53,350 bases of DNA from Smithella sp. PtaU1.Bin162. Lineage in GTDB: Bacteria; Desulfobacterota; Syntrophia; Syntrophales; Smithellaceae. The notes below the pieces were generated by a model, which ran no database searches, was not told the origin of the DNA, and worked only from the letters and a program-made list of their open reading frames with translations. Positions 26,208-35,484 of this stretch are shown here, in pieces. A program made the translations under genes and the position numbers. Position 1 is the first letter of the stretch; each line of letters begins with the position of its first letter. The stretch lies in contig MVRV01000043.1 in assembly GCA_002068015.1 (NCBI GenBank), positions 1 to 53,350 on the forward strand, written 5' to 3'.

Positions 26208-26288
26208 ATGAAAACTATTTCAAAAAAAATTGTGAGCCTTTCCCCGGTCCAGGGAAAGGCTTTTTTTATGCCCGTAATCCTTGATTGA
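26208..26288 (+). CDS. Putative pyr operon leader peptide
   Basis: A 26-codon ORF (begins [14 protein letters not shown]) with AAAAAGGAG 7 nt before its ATG, directly upstream of pyrR. An intrinsic terminator hairpin is embedded in codons 10-18, and the T-run falls on the following Phe codons. This resembles the E. coli pyrBI leader, where ribosome coupling to RNA polymerase prevents terminator formation when UTP is low. The peptide is unlikely to have another function. It is inferred from architecture only. Confidence 0.6.
   Translation: MKTISKKIVSLSPVQGKAFFMPVILD
26236..26267 (+). terminator. Intrinsic terminator / attenuator before pyrR
   Basis: A perfect 9-bp stem GCCTTTCCC / GGGAAAGGC (26236-26244 and 26252-26260), a 7-nt loop and seven Ts. 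It lies inside the leader ORF and 42 bp before pyrR, so it must be conditionally bypassed for pyrR-pyrB-pyrC to be expressed. The loop and 3' arm, GGTCCAGGGAAAGGCT, loosely recall PyrR-binding RNA, so PyrR-dependent control is an alternative. Confidence 0.85.
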
Positions 26289-26308
26289 AACTAGGGAGAC
26301 TATTATTT

Positions 26309-26857
26309 ATGGCAGAAAACAAGAATATTAAAGTAGTCATGGACAAAGAAGTTATCGACCGTTGTCTGACCCGGATTGCCTATGAAATCCTGGAAAAAAA
26401 CAAAGGAGTGGGAAATCTTGCTCTCGTCGGCATCCGAACCGGCGGAGACTATCTGGCTGAAAGGCTGAAGAAAAAAATTTTCGATATTGAAGGGGAAGAA
26501 GTTCCCCTAGGTGTCCTCGATATCACCCTCTACCGGGACGACATTTCCATTTCCAAGAAAAAGCCTCATCTGGGAAAGACAAAAATTCTTTTTTCCCTGG
26601 ATGATAAAAAAGTAGTGCTTGTGGACGACGTTCTTTTCACCGGCAGAACAATCCGCGCCGCCATGGATGCGCTCATCGATTTCGGCCGCCCCAAGATGAT
26701 TCAACTTGCAGTTTTGATCGACCGCGGCCACCGCGAGCTGCCCATTCGGGCCGATTTTGTCGGGAAAAACCTCCCTTCTTCCCTCTGGGAAGCGGTCACC
26801 GTAAGCCTCGTGGAAAAAAACGGCGTTGATGAAGTCATTATCGCAGAGGACAATTAA
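26309..26857 (+). CDS. pyrR: Bifunctional pyr operon regulator / uracil phosphoribosyltransferase PyrR
   Basis: UMP-responsive RNA-binding attenuator protein with weak UPRTase activity in known homologues. It is 182 residues from the ATG at 26309, with GGGAG about 13 nt upstream; a TTG start at 26285 is rejected because it overlaps the leader ORF. The PRPP-binding motif [13 protein letters not shown] and the PyrR segments [13 protein letters not shown] and DITLYRDD are present. It is first of pyrR-pyrB-pyrC and sits immediately behind the attenuator. Confidence 0.95.
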   Translation: MAENKNIKVVMDKEVIDRCLTRIAYEILEKNKGVGNLALVGIRTGGDYLAERLKKKIFDIEGEEVPLGVLDITLYRDDISISKKKPHLGKTKILFSLDDKKVVLVDDVLFTGRTIRAAMDALIDFGRPKMIQLAVLIDRGHRELPIRADFVGKNLPSSLWEAVTVSLVEKNGVDEVIIAEDN

Positions 26858-26880
26858 ATTCAGTATTTTAAGGCGTATTT

Positions 26881-27807
26881 ATGAAGTTTGAAAGAAAAGA
26901 CATTCTCGGAATCAGTGAGCTTTCGGTGAATGAAATAAATCTCATTTTAGAGACGGCCGAATCCTTTCTGGAAATTTCCACCCGCGAGATCAAGAAAGTA
27001 CCGACACTGCGCGGCAAGACCGTCATTAACCTGTTTTTTGAAGCCAGTACCAGGACAAGGACTTCTTTTGAAATCGCCGGCAAACGACTCAGCGCTGATA
27101 CCATTAATATCTCCGCTTCGACCAGTTCCGTAGTCAAAGGGGAAACACTAATCGATACGGCACGCAATCTGGAAGCCATGAATCCCGATGTCATCGTCAT
27201 CCGTCACAGTGCCGCCGGCGCTCCGCATCTTCTGGCAACTTTGGTTAAGCAATCCATCATCAACGCCGGCGACGGAGCCCACGAACATCCCACTCAGGCT
27301 CTCCTCGACATGATGACGATCAAGGAAAAGAAGGGCAAAATCGCCGGATTAAAAATAGCCATTATCGGCGATATTACGCACAGCCGTGTTGCCCGTTCCA
27401 ATATTTACGGATTAACAAAAATGGGTGCCGAGGTCGTTCTGGCCGGTCCTTCGACCATGCTGCCGCGGGACATTGAACAAATGGGGGTCAAGGCTTATAC
27501 AAAGCTGGAAGATGCCATCCCCGACGCCGACGTAGTGATGATGCTGCGCATTCAACTGGAGCGCCAAAAACAAAATATCTTCCCGTCTCTCCGGGAATAT
27601 TCTCAACGTTACTGTCTTCACAGCCGTAACATCACTCTGGCCCGGAAAGACGCCATAGTAATGCATCCCGGGCCCATCAACCGCGGGGTGGAAATATCGC
27701 CGGATATCGCCGATGATTCATCCCGTTCGGTAATTCTTGATCAGGTGAATAAAGGCGTAGCCGTAAGAATGGCGCTGCTTTATTTGCTGACTGGAGGCAA
27801 CGAATGA
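26881..27807 (+). CDS. pyrB: Aspartate carbamoyltransferase catalytic subunit
   Basis: Condenses carbamoyl phosphate and aspartate, the committed pyrimidine step. It is 308 residues with [13 protein letters not shown] (carbamoyl-phosphate loop), HPTQALLD and the PGPINRGVE region. It overlaps pyrC by four bases (ATGA). No pyrI gene is adjacent, so allosteric subunits are not evident here. Regulation is probably through the upstream attenuator and PyrR. Confidence 0.97.
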   Translation: MKFERKDILGISELSVNEINLILETAESFLEISTREIKKVPTLRGKTVINLFFEASTRTRTSFEIAGKRLSADTINISASTSSVVKGETLIDTARNLEAMNPDVIVIRHSAAGAPHLLATLVKQSIINAGDGAHEHPTQALLDMMTIKEKKGKIAGLKIAIIGDITHSRVARSNIYGLTKMGAEVVLAGPSTMLPRDIEQMGVKAYTKLEDAIPDADVVMMLRIQLERQKQNIFPSLREYSQRYCLHSRNITLARKDAIVMHPGPINRGVEISPDIADDSSRSVILDQVNKGVAVRMALLYLLTGGNE

Positions 27808-29111
27808 AAATACTCTTAACCGGCGCCAGGGTAATTGACCCTGCCCGAAAAACAGATACCACAGCCGACATTTTGCTGGAAGACGGGAAAATTGCCAAAA
27901 CGGGCACTGATCTTCTCTCGTCGGTAAAATCAAAAGAAGCTGTAAAGATTAAAATTATTGACCTTGACGGAATGGTGCTCACTCCCGGTTTAATCGACAT
28001 GCACACGCACCTGCGCGAACCAGGTCTCGAGTACAAAGAAACAATAGCTTCCGGAGCACGGGCGGCGGTAACCGGCGGTTTTACATCGATTGCCTGCATG
28101 CCGAATACCGATCCTGTAAACGATAATCGTTCCATCACCGAATTTATCAAAAGAAAAGCATCCGAGGCGGCGCTGGCTAATGTTTATCCGATTGGCGCGA
28201 TAAGCCGCGGCTCTTCCGGCATTCAAATGACGGAATTCTGGGATTTGAAAGAAGCGGGCGCAGTTGCCCTCTCCGATGACGGCAAACCGGTCATGGATGC
28301 AGCGCTCATGCGCCATGCCCTGGAATACGCCCATTCTCTTTCCCTGCCCGTTATCGCTCACAGTGAAGATACAAACCTTTCCGCGGGGGGCCAGATGAAC
28401 GAAGGATATTATTCCACGATACTCGGCCTGCGCGGCATTCCCTCAATTGCCGAGGAAGTAATGATCGCCCGTGATATTTTAATCGCTGAATTCACTAAAA
28501 CCCACCTGCACATCGCTCATGTCAGCACTGCTGGTTCCGTGCGTTTAATTCGCAACGCCAAAGAAAGAGGAATACAAATAACAGCGGAAACGGCACCGCA
28601 TTATTTCACACTGACCGATGAAGTTTTACAGACGTACTCCACCAGCCTGAAAGTCAATCCTCCGCTGAGAAGCGCCGCTGATCTAAAGGCTATCCGGGAA
28701 GGGTTGGCCGATGGAACGCTTGATGCCATCGCCACCGATCATGCGCCGCATGCCCGGACGGACAAGGAACTGGAATTTGAATATGCCGCAAGCGGCATCA
28801 GCGGGCTGGAAACATCGCTTTCGCTCAGCTTGCGTCTGGTACAAGACGGTGTACTTTCTCTGCCGGATTTGATCGCTAAAATGAGTCTTAATCCGGCACA
28901 AATTCTCCATCTGCCCAAAGGTACTCTCGCCGCGGGAGCCGATGCCGACATTACGGTATTCGATCCGCACCTGAAGTGGACTGTTGACGTCGGAGCATTT
29001 TGTTCCAAAGGAAAAAATTCTCCCTTCCACGGATGGGAAATGCAGGGTAAGGCCCTTCTAACCATCGTTGGCGGAGAGATTAAGTACTCCCTGCCCTCTT
29101 TAAAAATATGA
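27804..29111 (+). CDS. pyrC: Dihydroorotase
   Basis: Zinc amidohydrolase cyclising carbamoyl-aspartate to dihydroorotate. It is 435 residues (class I bacterial form). Seen are [10 protein letters not shown] with the metal-binding HxH, later ligands in AHSED and HIAHVSTA, and the catalytic Asp in [13 protein letters not shown] lies in the end of pyrB. Its own end overlaps recO by ATGA. Confidence 0.97.
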   Translation: MKILLTGARVIDPARKTDTTADILLEDGKIAKTGTDLLSSVKSKEAVKIKIIDLDGMVLTPGLIDMHTHLREPGLEYKETIASGARAAVTGGFTSIACMPNTDPVNDNRSITEFIKRKASEAALANVYPIGAISRGSSGIQMTEFWDLKEAGAVALSDDGKPVMDAALMRHALEYAHSLSLPVIAHSEDTNLSAGGQMNEGYYSTILGLRGIPSIAEEVMIARDILIAEFTKTHLHIAHVSTAGSVRLIRNAKERGIQITAETAPHYFTLTDEVLQTYSTSLKVNPPLRSAADLKAIREGLADGTLDAIATDHAPHARTDKELEFEYAASGISGLETSLSLSLRLVQDGVLSLPDLIAKMSLNPAQILHLPKGTLAAGADADITVFDPHLKWTVDVGAFCSKGKNSPFHGWEMQGKALLTIVGGEIKYSLPSLKI

Positions 29112-29881
29112 GTGCCCGGGAAAGTCATAAAACCGCCGGATTTGTGCTGCGCTTACTTCATTACGGTGAATCCGATCTTATTGTTACATTTTACAGCAGC
29201 GATTTCGGAAAACTCAAGGGAATAGCCAAAGGCGCCAAGCGCAGCAAAAAAAGGTTTGCCAATGTCTTTGAGCCTTTCTCACTCACCAATATTATTTTTA
29301 CCCGCAAGAGTCGCGATATGCTCGCTTTCATCGAATCCTGCGAGATCATCGAACATTATGACATCGTCCGCCGGGATCTGGAAAAAACACTCACAGCCTC
29401 TTATTTTATTGAACTTGCCGATCATTTCTGCCCCGAAGGGAAAAAAAACGAAAAAATTTTCGATCTGCTGCAAACTTTTTTAGCATTGCTCGGCACGGGA
29501 AAGGCGTCCGATGCTCTCGTGCGTTTCTTTGAAATGCGCCTCTTGAAATTTGCCGGCTTTGAACCGGCCCTGGATCACTGTATTTCGTGCAAAGCACCTA
29601 TCGCCAACGGCTCTTCTTACTATTTCCACGCACGGGAAGGCGGGATCAAATGCGCTTCTTGCGCAAAACCCGAGCGTTACGACCAACCCATCTCCGCAGG
29701 AACAGTGAGAACACTGCTTATGGGTAAGGATATGGATATTGATAAAATTAAATTAATCGCGCTTACCGACTCGCTGGCACTGGAATCGCGCAATCTTCTC
29801 GTAGGCTTTATTTCGCACGTGCTGAATCGTGAAGTGAAATCGCTGAAGGTTATGGAGCAGGTGCGGAAGTTCTGTACTTAA
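29108..29881 (+). CDS. recO: DNA repair protein RecO
   Basis: RecFOR pathway protein that loads RecA onto SSB-coated DNA. It is 257 residues: N-terminal OB-fold (TAGFVLRLLHYGESDLIVTF), a central helical domain, and zinc-finger cysteines CISCK and CASC near residues 160-185. It is translationally coupled to pyrC via ATGA. It also lies 1 bp before the U32 gene. Confidence 0.94.
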   Translation: MSARESHKTAGFVLRLLHYGESDLIVTFYSSDFGKLKGIAKGAKRSKKRFANVFEPFSLTNIIFTRKSRDMLAFIESCEIIEHYDIVRRDLEKTLTASYFIELADHFCPEGKKNEKIFDLLQTFLALLGTGKASDALVRFFEMRLLKFAGFEPALDHCISCKAPIANGSSYYFHAREGGIKCASCAKPERYDQPISAGTVRTLLMGKDMDIDKIKLIALTDSLALESRNLLVGFISHVLNREVKSLKVMEQVRKFCT

Positions 29882-29882
29882 T

Positions 29883-31109
29883 ATGAACAAACCGGAATTA
29901 TTGATACCAGCAGGAAATCTGGAAAAACTCGACACGGCGGTTCTTTATGGAGCCGATGCAGTGTACGTCGGGGTTGCCGGGTTGAGCCTGCGTGCGCAGT
30001 CGGCCGAAATGACGCCGGCCGATCTGGCGGAAGGAATTAAAAAGGCTCATGCCCAAAACGTCAAGGTCTATGGGGCGGCAAACACTTTTGCCCGTAACGC
30101 CGATCTGGCAAAGGCCGGAGAGATTATCCCTCAGCTTGCCGAAGGCGGGATTGATGCTATAATCGTCAGCGATCCGGGAATGATTAGTCTGATTCAGAAA
30201 TCTGCACCACAATTGCCTATTCACTTAAGTACGCAGGCCAATACTACCAACAGCCAATCCGTCCGCTTCTGGCGCGATCAGGGAGTGCGGCGCATCGTTC
30301 TGTCCAGAGAGCTGAGTTTAAAAGAAGTGAGCGAAATCGCCCGGACGGTTCCGGGAGTTGAGCTGGAAGTTTTCGTGCATGGTGCAATGTGCGTGTCCTA
30401 TTCGGGACGCTGTTATCTATCAGCCTACTTCAACCGCAGGAGTGCCAACGAGGGCGATTGCAGCCAGCCGTGCCGCTGGGAATACAGGCTTTACGAATCG
30501 ACAAGACCTCATGATCCGCTGATATATGAAGAAGATGGGCGCTACAGTTATTTATTGAGTTCCAGGGATTTATGCCTTCTCGAATATCTTCCGGAAATAT
30601 TATCCGCAGGTGTTGCAAGCCTTAAAATTGAAGGCCGGATGAAATCATCCTATTACATAGCAACAGTTACCAGGGCTTACCGGCAGGCGCTCGATCAGCT
30701 TACGCAGAATCCGGAAAATTATCGCTGTAACCCCCTATGGCTCAATGAACTTCAGAAAGTATCCAACCGGGGCTATACTACCGGATTTGCCTTTGCTTCC
30801 GAAAAAATAACCGCAACGAGCCCGGACATTAAATATCAACAGAGCCACGAACCAGCGGGAGTCGTGCTGCAATACGACAGTGTAAATAAAAGAATTCTGC
30901 TTTCATCAAAAAATCATCTGACCGCAGGTGAAGAGATGGAACTTTTGCTGCCGCGTGACACAGTTAAAATAAAAACGGCAGCCATGATTGACATGAACGG
31001 GAATAAAATATCCGAAGCACATGGCGGCGATTGCGTTTACCTTCCGTTCAATGATGATGTACCGGCAGGCGCGCTGCTGCGCAAGGCCACAGGGAAAAAG
31101 CTGAAATGA
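29883..31109 (+). CDS. Peptidase U32 family protein (TrhP/YegQ-like)
   Basis: It is 408 residues. Family features: ELLIPAGNLEKLDTAVLYGA at the N-terminus, EVFVHGAMCVSYSGRC and GDCSQPCRW around residues 163-200 with the conserved cysteines, and a C-terminal beta-barrel-like region. Characterised relatives (TrhP, RlhA) act in prephenate-dependent hydroxylation of tRNA or rRNA uridine/cytidine rather than as proteases. This size fits TrhP-like proteins. It is the last gene of the pyr-recO transcript, followed by a strong terminator. Confidence 0.88.
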   Translation: MNKPELLIPAGNLEKLDTAVLYGADAVYVGVAGLSLRAQSAEMTPADLAEGIKKAHAQNVKVYGAANTFARNADLAKAGEIIPQLAEGGIDAIIVSDPGMISLIQKSAPQLPIHLSTQANTTNSQSVRFWRDQGVRRIVLSRELSLKEVSEIARTVPGVELEVFVHGAMCVSYSGRCYLSAYFNRRSANEGDCSQPCRWEYRLYESTRPHDPLIYEEDGRYSYLLSSRDLCLLEYLPEILSAGVASLKIEGRMKSSYYIATVTRAYRQALDQLTQNPENYRCNPLWLNELQKVSNRGYTTGFAFASEKITATSPDIKYQQSHEPAGVVLQYDSVNKRILLSSKNHLTAGEEMELLLPRDTVKIKTAAMIDMNGNKISEAHGGDCVYLPFNDDVPAGALLRKATGKKLK

Positions 31110-31156
31110 AGACAGAGGTTTGAAGACAGAAAATTAAGGAAAATCTAACTAAAAAC

Positions 31157-31190
31157 AGAAGCCCCGGGGCGATATTCCTCCGGGGCTTCT
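31157..31190. terminator. Bidirectional Rho-independent terminator
   Basis: An 11-bp stem AGAAGCCCCGG / CCGGGGCTTCT with a 12-nt loop, flanked by T-rich sequence on the plus side and an A-rich run on the other. It lies between the convergent U32 and OmpA-family genes and can serve both. Confidence 0.88.
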
Positions 31191-31216
31191 TTCTCTTTTA
31201 ACAATTTCCAACTACC

Positions 31217-32431
31217 TTATTTCTTGACGTAATCAACTGCCGCTTCGACACGACGGTTCTTCTGACGTCCTTCCTTGGTTTTGTTGGAGGCAATTGGTTT
31301 TTCTTCTCCGAAACCTTTTGCGGTCAGCCTTTTGGCATCAATACCTTTCTTGTTCACCAGGTATTTCTTTACGGCCTCAGCGCGCTTCTGGGAAAGTTTT
31401 TTATTGTAAGCGGCACTGCCCACATCATCCGTATGTCCTTCGATTGTCACCTTGAGATCCGGATATTTATTCATGACGGCAGCCAGACTATCAATTTCCT
31501 TGAAGCAGGATTTCTGTATAACGTCTTTATTTGTAGCAAACAACACTTTCAGTGTTGCTCTTCCTTTTTCCACTATTTCCGGAGCCGCCTGGGCGGCCTG
31601 AACTTTTGATTCTTCAACAACCGGTGGTACAACCGGTCTTGCAACCGGCCGGGCAACCTGCTTGGGACAGCCGTCTTTATCTACAGTTACGCCAACCGGA
31701 GTATCGGGACATTTATCTACGTAGTCATAAACACCGTCACGGTCGGAATCAAACGGGCAGCCGTCTTTATCCACAGCCACTCCGGCCGGAGTATCAGGGC
31801 ACTTGTCCAGATTATCAGGGACGCCATCCTTATCTGCATCCGCAACAACTTCTTCTTTGACCGCTGCTTCGGCTACTTTCGTTTTTTTAGCTCCGCCGAA
31901 TGCAAAATTCAATCCAAGGCCATAGTACATATTGTTGTGAGTGCCATCGAAAGGAATGATATGGCGGATGTCAAAACGCAGAGCAAAATTATCCGAAAAG
32001 TAATACTTTAATCCGTAGCCGTAATCAACGGCGATTTTGTCATGTTTATTTTCCGTCGTAAATTCATAAGCGGAGGAATAGTGAACACCGCCGACACCGA
32101 CGGCGAGGAACGGTACCAACTTCTGATCCGGTAAAATATTAAAAATACCTTCCACTCCGTAACCGGTAAAATCCAGTCTTTCTTTAGGCCGAAGCGAATT
32201 AATTTCCGGCTGGCCGTAATGGACAAAACCTTCGATACCCAGGTACTTGGTAAAATTATAACCAACACGCAAGCCATAGGCAAGAGGGCGGTCCATGTCT
32301 TCATTGCCTTCGAACGTATACATGCCGAGCGTCGGTGAAATGTTAAATGATCCTGCTCTTACTTGGGCATAACCCGTTGCAGTGATGAGAAGCACGGATA
32401 TAACAACAAAAAACGTTGCAATTTTTTTCAT
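31217..32431 (-). CDS. OmpA-family outer-membrane protein with TSP3 repeats
   Basis: It is 404 residues. Order: signal peptide (to about residue 22, ending GYAQ), an OmpA-like eight-stranded barrel (about 25-180, ending LGLNFAFGG), Asp-rich thrombospondin type-3 calcium repeats (DADKDGVPDNLDKCPDTP and a second copy), a Pro/Val linker, and a C-terminal OmpA peptidoglycan-binding domain with TIEGHTDDVG and NRRVEA. It probably anchors the outer membrane to peptidoglycan. AAGGAGG precedes the ATG. It is monocistronic with its own promoter and terminator. Confidence 0.95.
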   Translation of the reverse strand: MKKIATFFVVISVLLITATGYAQVRAGSFNISPTLGMYTFEGNEDMDRPLAYGLRVGYNFTKYLGIEGFVHYGQPEINSLRPKERLDFTGYGVEGIFNILPDQKLVPFLAVGVGGVHYSSAYEFTTENKHDKIAVDYGYGLKYYFSDNFALRFDIRHIIPFDGTHNNMYYGLGLNFAFGGAKKTKVAEAAVKEEVVADADKDGVPDNLDKCPDTPAGVAVDKDGCPFDSDRDGVYDYVDKCPDTPVGVTVDKDGCPKQVARPVARPVVPPVVEESKVQAAQAAPEIVEKGRATLKVLFATNKDVIQKSCFKEIDSLAAVMNKYPDLKVTIEGHTDDVGSAAYNKKLSQKRAEAVKKYLVNKKGIDAKRLTAKGFGEEKPIASNKTKEGRQKNRRVEAAVDYVKK

Positions 32432-32511
32432 AATTTCCTCCTTAACAAATATGTCTTAAAATACTACTTTTTTAGTTTAATTGGCTATTCCTTTACCCTC
32501 TTTTGTCATTA

Positions 32512-32540
32512 TAAATAACCCTATCACCTCTTTATGTCAA
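32512..32540 (-). promoter_or_regulatory. Candidate promoter of the OmpA-family gene
   Basis: The minus strand has TTGACA (32540-32535), 17 bp, TATTTA (32517-32512), with TATAAT 4 bp further downstream as an alternative -10. It lies about 80-110 bp before the start codon. Confidence 0.6.
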
Positions 32541-32573
32541 TGAAATATTTACCGCAAAAAACCTCCTTTCTCA

Positions 32574-32602
32574 TTGACAGTCCGACATGCTTCTCATATA
32601 AT
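32574..32602 (+). promoter_or_regulatory. Consensus sigma-70 promoter of the signalling module
   Basis: TTGACA (32574-32579), a 17-bp spacer and TATAAT (32597-32602): a perfect match to the vegetative consensus, 80 bp upstream of the sensor kinase at 32682. It is back to back with the OmpA-gene promoter. Confidence 0.8.
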
Positions 32603-32681
32603 TTATTCACTTACATTAGATCAACCGGCATTAATTAAGCCCCGATAACATTACAGCACAGAATATGCAGGTTGTAACACT

Positions 32682-35093
32682 ATGAATCACGCCTTCAACG
32701 GATTAACACCAACAAAAAAATCGCCGAATATTTATTTAATACGGGGCATTCTCGCTTTTACCGTTGTATTTTTATCAGTCTTGGTGATCTTTGCGGATGC
32801 ACAAGCGGCGGCAAAACCTTCTCCGGAAAAGCAGCAAAACGTTTCTCCCCGGAAAAACGAAACAGTGCGTGATTTTCAAAAAAAACACATCCTGATTATT
32901 ACCTCCCAACCTTATGTAACCGACTGGTTTAAGACACTTAACGAATCTTTGAGCGAACACCTTTCATCTTTTCTGCCGTTGGGAAGTAAACTGAGTTACG
33001 AATACATAGGTGGTGAAGGTATAACTGATCCGCAATACAACGACAAATTGATCGCCTGGCTGGGGAAAAAGTATACAAAGATCCATTTCGATATGATCAT
33101 CGGAATCATGCCGGCAAGCAGCCAGTTTCTTCTCGATCATGGAGAAACTCTTTTCCCCGGCATCCGCACTTTATACGCACTACCCTCAAAAGATCAGATT
33201 GCCAGGATAACTGCAAGACAAAAACCGGTCGCGGTGGTAACCGCTGCCGATCCTATTCCACAAACAATCGAGCAGATACGTATTTTACTTCCGGAAACGG
33301 ATCATCTTCTGGTTGTCTCGGGAAGCTCCAAAGATGACGTGAATTATCAGCAGTTAACCGGAAATATTCTGCAAGGTAAAAAGTGGCCGAAAACCGTTGA
33401 GTATCTGACCGGATTACCGGTAAATGAGCTCACCCAAAAGCTCGCCCGGGCAAAAGATAAGACCGCCGTCCTTATGCTTACCTATCTTCTCGACAGAGAC
33501 GGAAAACCTTTGACCACCGTCCAGGTGATGAAAGCCGTATCCGAAAAAAGCGCCGTACCCATCTTCAGTTTTTACGATACCGTTATGGGGCTTGGGATTG
33601 TGGGCGGCCGGCTGAGCAGCGCTGCGGCCTATGGAGAAACCATTGCCCAAACGGCCAAGAAGCTTTTCGCAGCTGACAAACACGCATCTTTACCGACGGT
33701 GGTGGCCGAAGGAAAGTATATGTTCGACTGGCGGCAAATGGAAAAGTGGAAAATTTCCGCCGACCGGCTGCCGAAAGAAAGCATCATCCTTTACCGTACA
33801 GTACCATTTTGGCGGCAAAATCTGCCCGAGGTACTCGTCATTCTCGGAATTATTATTTTTCAGGCAGTTCTCATCATTGCACTTGTATTCAATTTACTTC
33901 GACGCCATCGCGTTGAAAAAGAACTGCGCAGGTCCGAAAAAAAATACCGCAACATTTTCGATAATGCCTCCATGGGCATTTTCCAAAGTACGCCGGAAGG
34001 AAGATATTTAAGTGTCAATCCTTACCTCGCCCATATGTTCGGCTACTCCACACCGGAAGAAATGATAAGCAATATAAATAATATCCAGAAAGAAGCTTAT
34101 GTTAATCCTGAAGACCGGACCCGCTTTCTTAAACTCATGGATGAAGAAGATATTGTCAGAGGATTTACGGTGGAATACAAACGCCGGGACGGATCGCACT
34201 TCTGGATTTCCATCAATGGGAAAGCCGTTCGCAACAAGGACGGTGCGATTCGTCATTATGAAGGAACCGTCGAAGATATTACGACGCGCTTGCAGGCGGA
34301 AAACGAACTGGCCAGGTACCGCGAACATCTGGAACTTCTGGTCAAGGAGCGTACTTGCGAACTGGAGATTGCCAAAGAAAAAGCGGAAACAGCCGATCGG
34401 GCTAAATCAGCCTTTCTCGCCACAATGTCTCATGAACTGAGAACTCCGCTCAATTCCATCATTGGTTTTACGGGTATCCTTCTGCAGGGTCTGGCCGGAT
34501 CCATAAATGAGGAACAGAAAAAACAGCTGGGAATGGTTCAAAAGAGCGCCGTTCATCTTTTGGCCCTGATCAACGACGTCCTCGACATCTCCAAGATCGA
34601 GGCCGAACAACTTACTTTGGCTGTGGCTGATTTCGATATTCGAAAATCAATACATAAAGTACTGGACATTGTGTCCCCGCAGGCTGCGGATAAAAAACTT
34701 TCCCTGAATTCATTTATCGCCGCTGATGTGGGAACTTTTAAAGGTGATCAGAAACGGGTGGAACAGATTATCATCAATCTTTTGATGAATGCGATCAAAT
34801 TTACGGATCACGGAAAAGTTTCCCTTTCCTGCAACGTCTCCGGCAAAACAATTGTTCTTTCCGTCGCCGATACGGGCATCGGCATTGAACCCGTAAATAT
34901 GGAAAAGATATTTAAACCCTTTCAGCAGGTGGACACCGGCCTGACCAGAAAACATGAAGGGACGGGGCTGGGTCTTTCCATTGTACAAAAGCTGGTACGG
35001 CAAATGGGCGGCAAAATTACCGTCCAAAGCGAGTTGGGAAAAGGAAGCACATTTACTCTGACGCTACCCCTGGATCAAGGAGACCATTCATGA
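32682..35093 (+). CDS. Membrane sensor histidine kinase with periplasmic ABC-type binding domain and PAS
   Basis: 803 residues. A signal/anchor helix (about 21-43) leads to a periplasmic domain (about 68-340) resembling the ABC_sub_bind family (HILIITSQPYVTDWF). A second helix (about 383-406) leads to a PAS domain (about 415-545), a coiled coil, HisKA with H584 in MSHELRTPLN, and HATPase_c (NLLMNAIKF, DTGIGI, GTGLGLS). The kinase core is closely similar to that of 50082-51806. Its stop overlaps the next response regulator by ATGA. The ligand is unknown; ABC_sub_bind domains often bind amino acids or nucleobases. Confidence 0.92.
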   Translation: MNHAFNGLTPTKKSPNIYLIRGILAFTVVFLSVLVIFADAQAAAKPSPEKQQNVSPRKNETVRDFQKKHILIITSQPYVTDWFKTLNESLSEHLSSFLPLGSKLSYEYIGGEGITDPQYNDKLIAWLGKKYTKIHFDMIIGIMPASSQFLLDHGETLFPGIRTLYALPSKDQIARITARQKPVAVVTAADPIPQTIEQIRILLPETDHLLVVSGSSKDDVNYQQLTGNILQGKKWPKTVEYLTGLPVNELTQKLARAKDKTAVLMLTYLLDRDGKPLTTVQVMKAVSEKSAVPIFSFYDTVMGLGIVGGRLSSAAAYGETIAQTAKKLFAADKHASLPTVVAEGKYMFDWRQMEKWKISADRLPKESIILYRTVPFWRQNLPEVLVILGIIIFQAVLIIALVFNLLRRHRVEKELRRSEKKYRNIFDNASMGIFQSTPEGRYLSVNPYLAHMFGYSTPEEMISNINNIQKEAYVNPEDRTRFLKLMDEEDIVRGFTVEYKRRDGSHFWISINGKAVRNKDGAIRHYEGTVEDITTRLQAENELARYREHLELLVKERTCELEIAKEKAETADRAKSAFLATMSHELRTPLNSIIGFTGILLQGLAGSINEEQKKQLGMVQKSAVHLLALINDVLDISKIEAEQLTLAVADFDIRKSIHKVLDIVSPQAADKKLSLNSFIAADVGTFKGDQKRVEQIIINLLMNAIKFTDHGKVSLSCNVSGKTIVLSVADTGIGIEPVNMEKIFKPFQQVDTGLTRKHEGTGLGLSIVQKLVRQMGGKITVQSELGKGSTFTLTLPLDQGDHS

Positions 35094-35458
35094 ATGAAAC
35101 TATAATTATAATCGAAGATAATGAACAAAACAGGTATTTGATGAAATTCCTTCTGGAGAAAAACGGATTTTCCGTTATCGAAACCGAAACCGCCGATGCG
35201 GGAATCGCCAAGGTTCTGGAATTAAAGCCGCAGGCCGTCCTCCTCGATATCCAGCTGCCGGATAAGGACGGATACACTGTTGCCCGCCACCTGAGAACTT
35301 TCCCCGATATTGCCGCAATCCCGATTATTGCCGTTACATCTTACGCCATGGCCGGAGACCGCGAGGCGGCGCTATCCGCCGGCTGCACCGGATATATTGA
35401 GAAACCCATTAATCCCGATATATTTATTGATCAGCTCAAACAGTATCTCGGCCGTTAA
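35090..35458 (+). CDS. Single-domain response regulator (CheY-like)
   Basis: A 122-residue receiver domain with no output domain: acidic pair E9-D10 in IIEDNEQNRY, phosphoacceptor D53 in LLDIQLPDKDG, Thr in VTSYAM and Lys in EKPINP. It is coupled by ATGA to the upstream kinase. It is paralogous to the regulator at 49733-50107. It probably relays phosphate between the two kinases around it or acts as a sink. Confidence 0.93.
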   Translation: MNETIIIIEDNEQNRYLMKFLLEKNGFSVIETETADAGIAKVLELKPQAVLLDIQLPDKDGYTVARHLRTFPDIAAIPIIAVTSYAMAGDREAALSAGCTGYIEKPINPDIFIDQLKQYLGR

Positions 35459-35484
35459 CAAATACTCCCAAAGGATTACCAACC

